From positions 3,472,001 to 3,536,000 of the forward strand of contig JAGMVK010000003.1 of assembly GCA_020747065.1 (NCBI GenBank): DNA of 64,000 bases, given 5' to 3'. Of the stretch, positions 25,946 through 37,708 are shown piece by piece (the first letter of the stretch is position 1; every line of letters starts with the position of its first letter). A program made the translations under genes and the position numbers. This stretch comes from Cadophora sp. MPI-SDFR-AT-0126 (Eukaryota > Ascomycota > Leotiomycetes > Helotiales > Ploettnerulaceae). The notes below the pieces were generated by a model, which was given only the letters and a program-made list of their open reading frames with translations, did not search any database and had not been told where the DNA came from.

Positions 25946-28017
25946 TCAAATACCCCCTATACCTAATTTCTTCTCTTTGACAGTCCTACTCTCCATACCA
26001 AAGTCACATAGAAATGCAACACCAACCGTCACAATCGGCAAGATGAAAGTCTTTTGAATTGCAACAGTATATGCTTTAAGGACTCCTGGGACTAATTCCG
26101 GCGGAATTGCAGCTCTGATGCCAGTTGCTCCTGCCCCCATTACCAACAGAGGATTGACGAGCGGAGCTTGGATTGGAAGTCGTTGAGTAAGGGTGCACGA
26201 AGAAATATTCTGAGCGATGGATATGGCTACTGCACCACCTAGAGAAATTGAAAAAGAAGCAAATAGCATCTTCCAAAGTCTGTTAGCAGATAATGAGAGG
26301 CGAATCGAATTAACTCACTGCCAGTTGGCATGTCTTTCGCGCTGAGTACCACTTGCACTGCGATGATGGGAACCTGGAAACATGCACCCACGCCAATTCC
26401 TGCGATGAGCTCGTATCCAAACCACCTTCCTAGAGTACTACCGACGTCGAGAGTGTAGAGCATGCCACATCAAAAGGTGAAAATGGATGTTCCTGCCCAG
26501 ATGAAGGGCCCGTAGAAGCCTAAAAGACTGACGAGCAGTCCACTCATCATAGCGGCGAGAGTGATGCTTATCAGGTAGGGAATCGACCTTATACCTGAGC
26601 CCTCTGCAGTTCTGCCTTTTGCGGCGTGGAAATAGAACGCCAGATAATAAACATGTCTGAACACTATCAGGACTTGATTGGTGGGTCTTGGAAAGTTGGA
26701 ATGGAAGCTCACACGGTTAGTGCCATGGAAATGGAGAACTCAATCCAGGCACTAAGAAACACAGGCCTTTGTTTGAGAAACACTTTTGGTGGTATCGCCG
26801 CTGCATTCGGATGCAATACCTGAAGGCATACGAAAATCGTGATCATGAGACCGAAACCAATCAAGCAGCCATACACTCTTGGTGAGCTCCAAGATTTTGA
26901 AATTCCGCCCCATTGAAGCGCCAGTAGGAGGCAAATGACACCGCCTACGAGAAAGATAGCACCGAGAGGATCAGTCTCCTTGATTTTGTTGGCGAAAGAG
27001 AGGTTGTTTGCTTTTCGCTTAGGGTTTTGGAAGACCATCGCGACGAAGAGGAGTGCAAGGCCACCAAACGGAAGGTTGATCTGTACGTTTAAGCAAAGAG
27101 TAAGGCTTTCACAGCGAGTTACTCACCCAAAAGCACCTAGATTGAGTTTCAGTAGAGCTCAAGCGTGCGAATCGTTCGCACTTACCATCTCCACGTTAAT
27201 TGATCAGTGAAAACCCCACCAAGAATAGGTCCCAGAACCTGCAGATACTCAGCATCGATGATGTAATGGATTAAAATATGTACTCACCGATGAAATTCCA
27301 TACATGCTAGTGACAGCACCAATGTAAATTGCTCTCTTCCGCAACGGCACCGTGTTCCCCAACACAACCATAGAGCCAGTCATCAACCCCGCAGAACCAA
27401 TTCCAGCAACCGCTCGGCCGATGATCAAAACAACTGAGCTAGGTGCCGCGGCGCACAAGATTGACCCTATCTCAAAAATAACGACAGAGGACAGGAAGAT
27501 GACTTTGATGTTGAAGAAGGTGTATATTCTGCCGAACGATGGTTGGAGGGACGTCATTGTGAGCTTGGAATACGTTAGTCGAGGGGGCGAAACGCAGAAT
27601 AACGGGATCAAAGGGATCGATTCGCACCAAATAAGCGCTTCCATACCTTCCCACATCATTTATAGACTTGAACTGCGCGGTTATGCGGGGGATTGCGGTT
27701 GCACTGATGGTCATATCGAGTGTGATCTTGGATGGTGTTAGCAACATTGGATGGTGCATCAGAAGAAACAGCTTGCCATGAACATAATCAAACACATCCC
27801 GATCGTCAAGAAAATCATTTGTGGAGTTTTAGGGTAGACTGTCTCTTCCTCCGAGTTCTTTTTGAGGGTCAGGATTGGAAAGAGATGTTTCGCCTTCGTG
27901 GAGTGCTTTCTCGCTCGTTGCCGCGCTTGTTCGAGTGTCTTTCTCAGGGATGGGCACGGTCTCTACACCATTGACATACTCGACTGGATAGATGATAGAA
28001 GAAATTTCAGGTGCCAT
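25946..28017 (-). pseudogene. Broken DHA2-family MFS drug/toxin exporter (14 TM)
   Basis: Joined pieces follow the DHA2 (MDR-type H+ antiporter) pattern end to end: an acidic cytosolic start (MAPEISSIIYPVEY), TVYPKTPQ before TM1, LDMTISATAIPRIT, GRAVAGIGSAGLMTG, GPILGGVFTDQLTWRWCFW, INLPFGG, HAAKGRTAEGSGIRSIPYL, AGIGVGACFQVPIIAVQ, SAKDMPTG, SLGGAVAISIAQNIS, a GATGIRAAIPPE-type segment and a C-terminal TM ending at 25946. At least three lesions prevent a full product: an extra A in a five-A run (27859-27863) shifts frame before TM1, TGA (26470-26472) replaces a residue in FTF-x-CGMLYTL, and an extra T (26245-26247) shifts frame before SLGG. One intron (27727-27776) begins with GC. One exon is only 10 nt (27127-27136). 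A functional ancestor would export small molecules across the plasma membrane; no biosynthetic genes lie beside it. Confidence 0.82.
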
Positions 28018-29312
28018 GTTCAGGTCAAAGCTTGTATAGAATATTGCAAGTAATTGAGTTCGAACTGCTGTCGTAATAGCAGATTGATCAGTATTTGATA
28101 CTGAAGGGGACCACGGAATCTAACTTCAAAGCATGCCAGTCGTATGACATTTGTATGTACAATACTGTTTTTGACAGGTGTCTCTTGAAGAAAACTCAAG
28201 CCCCGCGCACAAGCCCGCAGGACGAAATATTGAGTATGAGCTCATGAGTGCCATGATGAAGCGCCACGAAACACTTCAATCCTATGAAGTTATGGACACG
28301 ATAACTTTTTCATTCCAGAATCTACACTGAATCAACACTCTGGTATCCATCAATGGAAAATATGGGGAGATGGAGAAGTGTCGTGTCCGGTGGCGTGATG
28401 ATATTGTCCTGTTGACCTTTCAGAACTGAGGCACCAGGCATTAAGCGAGCAACTAGCAGTTGACCTCGACTGCACATATTATTGCCTGCAAGTTTTATCT
28501 GAACCTCCATTGCACATATATCCTAGATTCGACCCATCAACAAATCTCTGCCGTATTTTCTGAACAGGGCACTCACATGTGAGTTATCTTCAGCCAAATT
28601 TATCATGTTGATTCTGATTCAATTGCGGTTGTAGTGTGCTCCTGGCTCTCGGTCACTTCAAATTTGCTGTCTGAGCTCCGGCGGAAGTTGTGGAAAAGCG
28701 TGAAAGTGTCGAATGTTATGGGAAAGGAGGCACCATAAGCTGTGAAAGTTTGGCCAATGGCCTTGGCAGTTGCGTGACTGGCAATTGGGGATCGTCAGGC
28801 CACGGCTGATTCTCGTCTTATGGGAATAGGAGGTCTTGCGGGTCTTGGACAGTAAAGTCTTGTTTTTAAGAAGGCATGGGCCAATTGTGTCGATGAGGTA
28901 CGTTTTATCTCAGAGAGACTCAAAATATATATCGATATGGGAGTGACAATAGGGAAGTAAAGATGCTAGTGACTCCAGAGGGAGCTAGGATGAACATGGA
29001 CTTCTCCTCGTCATTCAACGTCAATAATGGGCATCTTTATAAGTATCTGTCAGTCATGTTCAAAGTGACAATCCCCTCAGTTACGTCAGATTCGATAATG
29101 TGGCGCCTTTATTCCAGCTTTTGTTGTTACCGATATGACGCTCAATTCAGACCGCAAAAAAGCATTCTCAACCTCAGATAAGTCCGTCTACTCCATTTTC
29201 AGAAGATGATCAGATTCGCAAGCCCTTCAACATGGGACATACATGTTTTCAAGCCTGAAAATGCCCTCTTCATTAAGCAACAGCCGTAAATCTTACAGAG
29301 GGTCACTAACCC
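28018..29312. other. Intergenic region between the MFS relic and SWC5
   Basis: No coding region supported. It would hold the old MFS promoter and the 3' flank of SWC5. Confidence 0.5.
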
Positions 29313-30441
29313 TCATAGGAGTGCAGGCAGTCCCCTTGCCCTTCTATCATCCTCCACCTTCTTTGCCTCCACCCTAGCCAAGAACTCCTGCCTCGCTTTA
29401 TATGCGCCCTTACTCCTCCCTGCAGCGTCCAGCTCATCTGCAATGCCTTCCTTGTCCACAAAGCCTGCCCAATCCATCGCACTCTTCTCAACGGTATTGA
29501 ACTTCTTGACTTTAGCTTGCGCACCGACAAGCGTGGTGTCACTCTGCTTCCGAGTACCGAAGTATAGATCCGTCCTCGGCGGCAGCTCAATCACAGGCTC
29601 GAATATCGACCTCCGCGCTTTCTTCAAAGGCCGTTTTGGTTTTGTGAAGGGCGAGTCCTCTGTTTCTGGTTCTGCCTTTTCTGGCTCGGTGCCGGGTGGT
29701 GGGTTGGTCGCCAGATAGAGCTTTGCTTCTGCAGACTTACGAGGCACGAGCCTCTGTTCTGTGTGTATTTTTCCGGCAAAGTTGTAGGTTCGCTTGATCA
29801 TGATCATAGAATCGGGGCCATCGCTCAATGTGCTTGGCGACCGAGATGGCTCTGTCCTGCCATTTGTTATTGATACTGTTGTTCTCCTGGTTTCGGGACT
29901 GGTAGAACGATTCGGGGAAAGGAGAGAGGTTGGCTCAATCGTGGGTTTGGGCTCTGGCGCGACTGCTTTGCCGGATATCATTGCTTCCCAGACGGAATCA
30001 ACATCGATTGTTGCTGCAGCTGTGCTGGCAAGAGGTTTTTTCTCAACTTTCCTATGAGATCTCAGTTAGTATGATGTCCCCTGATAGCTTGGATAGCACC
30101 TACTCCTGCGCCCTCATACTCCTCGTCTTCACCAATCCTCCTTCACCTCCCTCATCGTCCAAATCCTCCTTGCTCTTTTTTCCTTTCTTCCGCCGCGCCT
30201 TAGAGCCCTCCTTCATGATCGCCTCATCGCCCGAATTCTCGAACCCCAGATCCTCTGCCTCTTCATCGTCTCGTCGTTTCCTCTTCTTGGGTTGTGCCTG
30301 TTTTGCTACCGCTGCTGGTTCTTCTGATTCTGATTCCTCGTCCGAGGATTCTGCGTCCGCCGCGGGTACCGTATCGGGTGCAAAATCGGAATCTTCCTCG
30401 GAGGCATACTCTTCATCGTCGGGAATTAATTCTGGCGGCAT
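29313..30441 (-). CDS. swc5: SWR1-complex protein Swc5 (BCNT-C domain)
   Basis: Two exons, 30441-30104 and 30051-29313, give 358 aa. The first ~115 residues are highly acidic (DDEEYASEEDSDFAPD and similar) with Lys/Arg clusters, typical of a histone-binding tail. The middle is polar and Ser-rich. The last ~80 residues form the BCNT-C domain, with DWAGFVDKEGIADELDAAGR and YKARQEFLARVEAK, the conserved W..F...EGI..EL pattern. In yeast, Swc5 is needed by the SWR1 remodeler to exchange H2A for H2A.Z in nucleosomes, and the acidic tail contacts H2A-H2B. The start at 30441 is the first ATG of the acidic segment. The 52-nt intron carries a TACTAAC branch site. Conserved housekeeping chromatin gene, no oddities. 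Confidence 0.9.
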
Positions 30442-31332
30442 TATTGAGGGTTGTGAGGGGAAGGGCAGTTGGTGCTGATGTATGAACTGCGGTTCGCGAC
30501 AAGGCTGAGAACACTTCGCCTTTGCCGAGATTCAACCGACGCGATGAGGCGCGTCTCCTTATCTACTCCGCTATTATATCCATCACTTGTACCTGTGAAA
30601 TATATACAGAACTGGACGCAGTCCCTTAGAATCTGCCGATAATCATGACTTGTACCATTAGACAGAAGCCGAAAACCAACCAAGACAGGAAAGATGTCCC
30701 AATGGTCAGTTGGGTCAGAAACCAACAACAACCCCGCCTCATCCACATTCATTCTCCTTTCTGTATCTCGTATTGGATCATGAGCAGCGGGTTTGAGCGC
30801 ATATATACACTTCCTTGAATTTTCGTCGACCGATGGCCTCGGCTTTTAAAAGAGTTCTAGGGAGGCTGCGAAGTAGCAACGAATAATTAACTGGAATAAT
30901 TAACTGGTACTGACTCTGTGCTCGTTGCAGGCAAGTGGAATCACGTTGGAATGTTGACATTCTGAAAACCAAACCATACGAAGCTTGGGCCTTGCCATGG
31001 CAGTATTATTTTTGATTTCCGTACTACGATCAGCACCAAGTTCCACCTTTGACCGAGGCACGATCAGATCTGGTCCAACACTTGAACTCTACGAAGTATC
31101 AGCCACTGCCCCATTACCCGTATTTCACTTCCTCGAATACAACATCAGTCACAATCCGCATTTGGTGCGGTTTTTGTCTTGCTTGAAAGCCGCTATGCAT
31201 ATTTCACCCCTTTCGAGCAATGTAATCTGAAGTATGTACAGCACCAAACCGTCCCAACATCAATTTAGACAAAACTAGCCGCCCAATCGGCGCCGCAACC
31301 CAGACTTCCCTCAGTGATTCATGTATACCATA
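30442..31332. other. Intergenic region between SWC5 and AA9
   Basis: No gene found. It contains the SWC5 promoter side and the 3' flank of the LPMO gene. Confidence 0.5.
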
Positions 31333-32523
31333 TCACAAGCACTGCGAGTATGATGGGTTCGAATAGGTACAAACGTACGGGCTAACGCAGACTGTCGCCC
31401 CCGTCCATCCAGAACCACCGCATTGGGCCCAGTGTTGAGCCACCGCGCCGCTTGCTGTGGTGGTAACTGGCTTCGCCGTAGTCGTGGGTGTCACAGACTA
31501 CATACCAAATGCATCAGTGCTCGAATTCTCCAAGCTCTCATGACTTAGATCTGTGAGGAGACTTACCACAGGCTTCGAGGTTGTTACGCCTGGTCCGGCA
31601 ACGGACGTGGTTGCTGGGGTTCCTCCACCAGCAGCATTTTGGCCACTCCACACAGCGGGGCCTGGGACAGTGTAATTCTTGAAGTTGTTGTAGATATTGA
31701 CAGTATAGCCAGGCTCGTCGCCTTTGATGAAACCTGGAATCGAAACCAGCGGTCCAGGTGAACCACTTCCTCCGCCAGTGACAGTGACTTGCGCACAGGA
31801 GATGTAGAACTGGGGGATACCAGCAGGATATGGGTTGTGGATGCCGAGTTGCTGGACACGGAGCAGATAATTGCCGTTGGGCAGTGCCTTTGGGATATTA
31901 TAGGTGTATGTTTCTGTTTTCCTGATGAGCAAGGGGAATGAGGATGTTGATGGAGAACTTACGAGCTAATGGCCATGTTGCAGTCCCACTTGCGTCAAAT
32001 GTAGGACCAAGATCGAGGATCTTGAACCACACTTGTCCCGATCCATCAAAGTCTGCGGCAGAACCAGGAGCCTTGGCCATGTACCTATGATTCATTAGCA
32101 AATGGGCGCCGGCAAAGGGTTGAGAAAGTCACATGGAAAGAGGGCCGTTATGATACACAGCAGTATCTGTGGTGAACGTGAAGGAAGACCCAGCGGTAAC
32201 GGTGATGGTCTGCGTATTGCCACCGGTAACTCCTCCCTGGTTACATCTATATCCGTCAGCGTGTCTCGGGCTTGGAAGTAAGTGATTTTGTCTACCTCAA
32301 ATCATTTGACGTTAAGTCCGTAACAGGAGAGTTCATATTCGTATTCTGCCTGATGTATTGGTACACAGCATATTGCGTTCCGCCATAGGTAAGCTGATCA
32401 AAAATATCTTCATAGCTTCAGCTCTTCCGTCCAAATAAACGACTGCGTTGGAACCTTACAATGAGCAGAGCCTTGGCTTGCCAATGCCGAGAGGCAGGCG
32501 AGAACAGGTGCGAACGACTTCAT
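31333..32523 (-). CDS. AA9 lytic polysaccharide monooxygenase with CBM1
   Basis: Six exons (32523-32460, 32407-32296, 32246-32133, 32084-31963, 31913-31567, 31497-31333) give 307 aa. A signal peptide (residues 1-20, ending QGSA) is followed exactly by His21, which as mature residue 1 would form half of the copper brace; the mature start is [11 protein letters not shown]. The second copper ligand is His91 in [29 protein letters not shown] and the axial-Tyr motif QFYISCAQV are also AA9 signatures. A Thr/Pro/Gly-rich linker leads to a C-terminal CBM1 with the Q..QCGG..W.G...C pattern and four Cys. AA9 enzymes oxidatively cleave cellulose and some hemicelluloses outside the cell using Cu and an electron donor. 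The first intron acceptor was chosen because it restores the codon after His21 (TAT). Probably induced on plant biomass; no site was proven. Confidence 0.93.
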
Positions 32524-33806
32524 GATGGAAGGAATAAAACGATCTTATCAGATCTTTCACAGCAAACAATTTGGATAAAGAAAGGAAGATGGGTATTTCG
32601 CTGCACTTCTGGGCGCCGCATCCTTCATATAGCCACCACATGGCCGCCGCTCCATCATCTAGACTTCCGCGAGCCAGAAAGTCTTTCCTCGTCTCCGAAC
32701 CAGTCTATTATCACAGTACCACTCTATCAAGGTTCATTCATTTATCCCCTTTCATCCCATCTCTCCAGTTCCCCTCACCAATCCACCAGCCTCATCTGGA
32801 GGCTCAGAAACCGACATCATTGGTGCGAATGCCCTCTTAATCCCGATCAAAGGGTCTACTGACTCCTTCAATCAAACTACGTGACCTTGTACATAGTCCC
32901 AGGATCTCCGCAATATATATGCAGCGCCTCCACGTACGCCGCGCCCCAGATCAGGACTGTGGGGTTTGCGGAGGAGGAGAGGTGAGTGCCGGGTGCCGGA
33001 CCCGATAGGTGACCAGACGGGTAATTGGATTGAAGATGGATATTTAGGCGCATAGGTCCGAAGGATTGATAAGGAAGCCATGTTCCGTTTCAGAGGAGAA
33101 GATGTTCCGTTTGGGACCGGAGGACTCATGCAGCACCAAAGGACTGCTCGCCACTCCGAGATGCTCCATCCATCCCGTTCATGATATTATGAGTTCAGAA
33201 ACACAAACACGAAATCTCGAGCTGACATAGATCAAGGGCATTACTGATTAATAGAAGATTCGATAGCGAACTTTAAAGGACAAAAGGTTTCAAGAAGGTT
33301 GCAGGGTGGACGGCCCGCGAGCTTACTTCAACGACCTATCTCGCTTCCGGATAAAGGTGGAAGAATTACCCCATGGCAATCACCAGATCAGTTGAAACAT
33401 ACCATATTAACTCATGATATAGGTCAGGACCGTAGAATCAGCAGCTTGGCAAATTAAGTCAAGTAGGTACTTCTCCACAAAGAGACCGAGAAATGCTTCA
33501 ACGAATTTCCCCTCATCGACCAATCACGCAATATGAAGCACATGGATTTACTGTCAACGAACGATTTAGAAACCTTAATATAATGCAAAAATGCACCGAT
33601 CCTTGCTTGAACACTTAAGGTAACCATTTCTCCATGCATGAAGCCACGCAGGTACGATTCCCCTAAGTACATATTTCCCACGAGCCACCACCGTCACAGC
33701 CCTGTAGCACGAATGGGACTTGAGCTCCCATGATCAACCACACTGATTCATTCAATTGAGAGGATATCGGACTCAAACCTAGGAGTTTTCCTCTAGTGTG
33801 ATAGAA
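32524..33806. other. AA9 promoter side and gene-free sequence
   Basis: No coding region supported. The portion next to 32523 must hold the AA9 promoter. Confidence 0.5.
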
Positions 33807-34900
33807 TTAACGGCCATTCATGACCATGGAAATTCCTTCCTGGTATCCTTCTGCTTTGTATCCCTCAACTTTATCGGGATCCAACTCCTGCACGGTGCTG
33901 GTCTCGCGATCTGCATTATTTGGCAGGATCTCTGTAGATCCGAGTAGAAGGTCCAACAAGTCATCTGTCAATGGTATGAGGTCAACTGTGATTTGTTTAT
34001 TCAACAACGCTCTCGGGTGATATGCTGGCCGTCTGCTCTGCCACGCGCGGCGCTATCTTGGAACGTTGCTATGCTCACGACGGTCTCCAAAGCCAGGTGA
34101 AAGTAGTCGCCTGATACATAGTCTTCACCAGCGCCAAAGCCAAGTATCCGCGATCATGGCTCGCAACTTTCCGAATTTGCCCTGATCTTGGGTGCTTCAC
34201 GGCCTACTGCAAAGGAGCAGTGGCTGTATGATGAAATGTTGTATATTGTCGTTTATGTATGGCACAATTTCTTCAATGTAATCGAACACCCACCCACGAA
34301 CATGCAGTCCGTAATTTTCGATTGCTCCGTGTTTCCAGGCTACGGAAGCTCGCGAATCAAGTTTGCTGAGCGAGGTATCGAAGATTCCTCCCGTACACAC
34401 TGTGCGCTACGACTCGACCGCATCAACGGACCTAGATTGATACATCTTGGCTTCAAAGCTGCGATCTCAGTCGAAGGTTTCGCGATAGGTGGGACAGAAT
34501 ATTCTAGATCCCAAGAAGGTAATCCGGGGATCTATCGAAGGGACGAGCCTCCCACAACACAGAGCATCGAAAGTATCGGAAATCTGGCAAGAATAAAGGG
34601 CGTAGCGAGTATATAGACAGCCCCAATTCAAGCCTCGTATCCCTTGTCAATGAGAGGAGTAAGATCATCTGCATTGTCTTGCTTGCACTCTTCCACCAGT
34701 CCCGTCGCTGAGTAGATCTTGTTCAATGGATTCAATGACTGTACCTCCCGAAACCGAGAGATGACCCACGCCAAGAATGCATACCGACGCACTTGCTCGG
34801 TGGCTCCGATATAGATGATAAAGCTTCTCCATCGAAGCTTAGTCTCGGAAGCCGGAGAAATGGGTGAAAGCGGATATACGAAAGATCTCGCTCCCAACAC
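33807..34900 (-). pseudogene. Relic of a HET-domain (heterokaryon incompatibility) gene
   Basis: Minus-strand fragments in several frames follow the order of a HET-family protein. First NPLNKIYSATGLVEEC (the D..DKIYALLGL block), then VYILATPFILARFPILSMLC and SSLR-stop-IPGLPSW with EYSV (the LPSWVPDYS block), then YGLHVRGWVFDYIEEI (the LHVRG..FD.I block), then GAGEDYVSGDYFHLALE, and an end resembling the YKL.G..Y..GIMNGE block, finishing at 33807. A TGA follows KGYEA, a TAG lies at 34532-34534, and other shifts are needed to join pieces. The N-terminal HET core should lie beyond 34900, but I could not recognise it up to 35229. Intact HET proteins trigger cell death after fusion of unlike hyphae; this copy cannot make one. 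Confidence 0.65.
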
Positions 34901-35424
34901 TCGGATCCATATTCTTAGGTCTCAATCTTTGTAGCCACCCGCTCTTCCGCAAAATGGAAGCAACCCCCATCGCATGACAACGAATCAATCTGGGGACCAG
35001 ATGGCCATAACATTATTGGGAGTGATTGGATATAATTTTCTTGGGAAAATGTTGGTCTTGATACTCCGTTGCCGGTGCCTGACAAGCCGGTGCCGCCGCA
35101 TGACGGGCGTAATTCTTCTCGACGGTCGTTTCGCTGAAATAATCGATTGAAGGATGAGCGAGGCCCATAAAACACTGAAGTCAAGCAGAAGATGTATGGA
35201 CACTCAGATATCCAACTTGGAGATCCCATTGGCCCAAGAGCAAAGCCAGTCTATAGAGATTTGGGAGACACGGCATGTAACGTGAGGACCACGCCATAAG
35301 CGTACCACCATCATTCGAACTGTCATTTGACGGACGCTTGATAAGGGCAAAGAAAAGATTCTAGACTACCTCACGTATAAGCTCGCCGTGTCCTCGCAGG
35401 AAGATATTTTCTTCTATGAAGACC
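34901..35424. other. Sequence between the HET relic and the GNAT gene
   Basis: It may contain a degenerate 5' part of the HET relic (a 104-codon minus-strand ORF at 34915-35229 has no clear match) and the 3' flank of the GNAT gene. Nothing else seen. Confidence 0.4.
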
Positions 35425-36203
35425 TTATTCAACACTCTTCGGCTCTCTCACCATCCAAGACCGAGTGTAAATACCTTCACCTCCATACTTGCCCAAGTCA
35501 ACATCATGCGTCTCTACGACCTTCCATCCATTCTTCTCATACGTACTGACAGCCTGCGGGGTACTCGTGCACCAGAATCTCGCTTTCCTCTTGTCGGCTT
35601 CTCGCGAACCTACTCCCAGTAGCGAAGACGCAATACCTTGGCGTTGGTATTGCGGATGCACAAAGCAGAAGGTCAGGTCTGTGCCATAACGTCAATCACT
35701 GGGACGTCTCGATTCTGTTTGGGCATGAATTCCAATGGAATTATGATATAAACATCATCGCCACGCAGGTCAAGGAGATACTAGGACGTCAACCTACCCA
35801 TATCTTTCTCAAGATCAACATCCCTAGCCGAATACACCCTCGTACCTCGCACCTTGTCCACCCATAAGTCAACATTCACGCCCGGTATGGGCGGTAGCCC
35901 GCCTTCCTCTTTCTTCGATCCTCCGTCTTCACTCTTCGGTAGCACTTTCGGCAAGCTCCAAGTCGCGAAACCAACCACCGTCTGCGTATCCTCATCAACG
36001 GCTTTGTACGTTATTCGATCTGCCTTCTGCACGGGACTGAACAGTCCAATAATGCACATCGTGTCATGAGTCCCTTCAGGTGCCGAACCCCATATCAAAG
36101 GATACGCTGCATCAGAAGTGGAGAAAGCAGCGGTCGTTATCGACGCAAGGGTGGAGGCATCATCCTCGGTTGCGAGTTGAAGTGTGGTGTTTGTCGGCAG
36201 CAT
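35425..36203 (-). CDS. GNAT-family N-acetyltransferase
   Basis: Exons 36203-35798 and 35678-35425 give 219 aa. The N-terminal part has a GNAT beta1-alpha1 pattern (LQLATEDDASTLASITTAAF), and the acetyl-CoA loop Q-R-Q-G-I-A (residues 147-152, within FVHPQYQRQGIASSLL) starts exon 2. The later YEKNGWKVVET is the usual end strand (Y.k.GF). The enzyme would transfer acetyl from acetyl-CoA to an amine; the substrate cannot be read. Residues ~95-110 form a charged insertion (EDGGSKKEEGG) common in fungal members. I chose ATG 36203 rather than 36338 because upstream residues look non-coding and the GNAT fold begins right after it. It lies between two secreted carbohydrate enzymes but has no signal peptide, so it is probably not part of that function. 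Confidence 0.82.
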
Positions 36204-36540
36204 GTTAGGCGAGACTTTGGACTGGAATTTATTCGTATTTACTTGCGACGACGGAGAAGGGGCCAAGAGCATACATTTGAAGTATTGCTGGAGCAAAGTG
36301 ATGATTGAGTCATATATCAGTAAGCTAATCCTAAACAAGAAGCTGGATTCTCATTGTGCCACATGCATGCCGCCGAGCCAATTGTATACGACTTTTTCCT
36401 CCAACCCCTTCATGCATCCTAGGATGGTAGAAGATAGTAATGTTGGTATCTCAGAAACGAAATAAGAGCAAAATAAAATAGTCTATATGCACAAAAATAT
36501 AAATAGGAATTGAATGGCGCGATCGGTCCCAAAGGGTTTT

Positions 36541-37708
36541 TCAAAACTGGTAGACCTTCACGGAGTTGATGGCCCAATACGCAGGAGCAAATGCATTTGG
36601 GTTTGCTCCGACGTAGTTCTGGCAAGACCCTAGACTCGAGCAAGTGCTGCTTCCCCAGACTGATCCGGCCCACTACCATCAGATATCAGCATCGATTCTT
36701 TCGAAGCAAATTGTAGATATAACGAATCAGGGGCAACTTACATCACCACAGAACGTGGTATCGAAAATGATATTCTGGTTCTTGAAGAACGAATCAATGT
36801 TACATCCACTACCCCCATTGAATGCTACGACAGGAGTTCCCCAGTTCCCGGTGACTGGTTGCCCATTCGTAATATCGGTTGGGATATTTCCTCTTGGGAA
36901 GAACCAAACGTAGATACCGGAGCTCTCCCATTGCATGGCATAAACACCACCGCCAATGTTGTTGAAAGAGTCGCCATATGCATTCGCAGTAGTGGTCGTT
37001 GCGCCACAGCCAGTGTTGCCGTTGTCTTGGTTGCAATTGGAGCTTTGTAGGCTTGTTCCGTATTGTGAGCCAGCGGTGTTAATGTTGCATCCTGCTGATG
37101 TGTGGAGAGTGATGGTATTTGAGCCGGCTTGATTCACGCCTTCGATGATATCGATTTCCCCACTGCTTGGCCACTTCATAATTATCAGTCAGCACATGTA
37201 ACTAGCGCATCCAAGAAACTATTTGGTGTACTTACATTCGGGCCAAATAGCCAAAAAGCAGGCCAGACTCCGCAAATACTTCCAGGCCTGAGTCTTGTCA
37301 GCTGCTGTCATTATATTTTCTTGAGCAAACTTACATGTGAGCAATATCAGCAATGAAAAGACCGTGAGTGTAAGCCTTCTTGCTTTCTACCCGAACAGAA
37401 GCTCGACCCGGCGAAGGAGGGTTGTAAGTTGTGTGGTCGACTCCCATATAGACTTGTCCATTATTGCTGTTGATGAGTCCCTGGCTGGCTGCAGCGCTTT
37501 GAGACTGATAGCTCACAAATCCATGGGTTGGATCACTTCCAGTGAAGAAGTTGAAGCTGTTGAAAAAGTTATTGCTGTTGTAATTGTCGACCAGATTGTA
37601 GTTGGCGGCAGCAAACCGATGGTAGGTGCCAGTCGAGTTCGTCCATAGGGCCGTGGATGTCCCTACAAAGCCGAGGAGGCTAATGCTGAGAAGATTGGAA
37701 ATGTACAT
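36541..37708 (-). CDS. Secreted GH16 family beta-glucanase
   Basis: Four exons (37708-37335, 37287-37236, 37173-36742, 36672-36541) give 329 aa. A signal peptide covers roughly residues 1-20 (MYISNLLSISLLGFVGTSTA). The GH16 core has VYMGVDHTTYN, ASVRVESKKAYTHGLFIADI, GVWPAFWLFGPN and the catalytic motif GEIDIIEG at 147-154: Glu148 nucleophile, Asp150 helper, Glu153 acid/base. C-terminal blocks FDTTFCGDWAGSVW and AYWAINSVKVYQF match fungal mixed-linkage and beta-1,3-glucanases. It would hydrolyse beta-1,3 or mixed beta-1,3/1,4 glucans of plant or fungal walls outside the cell; subfamily is not resolved. Length is normal for a single-domain enzyme without GPI anchor. Introns are 47-69 nt. Confidence 0.9.

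Noticed and set aside
28322..28510. Minus-strand 62-codon ORF upstream of the MFS relic
   Set aside because: It looks mildly protein-like but is isolated, and no family pattern was recognised.
29306..30485. Long + strand and alternative-frame ORFs over SWC5
   Set aside because: They are shadows; the minus-strand spliced frame carries the BCNT-C domain.
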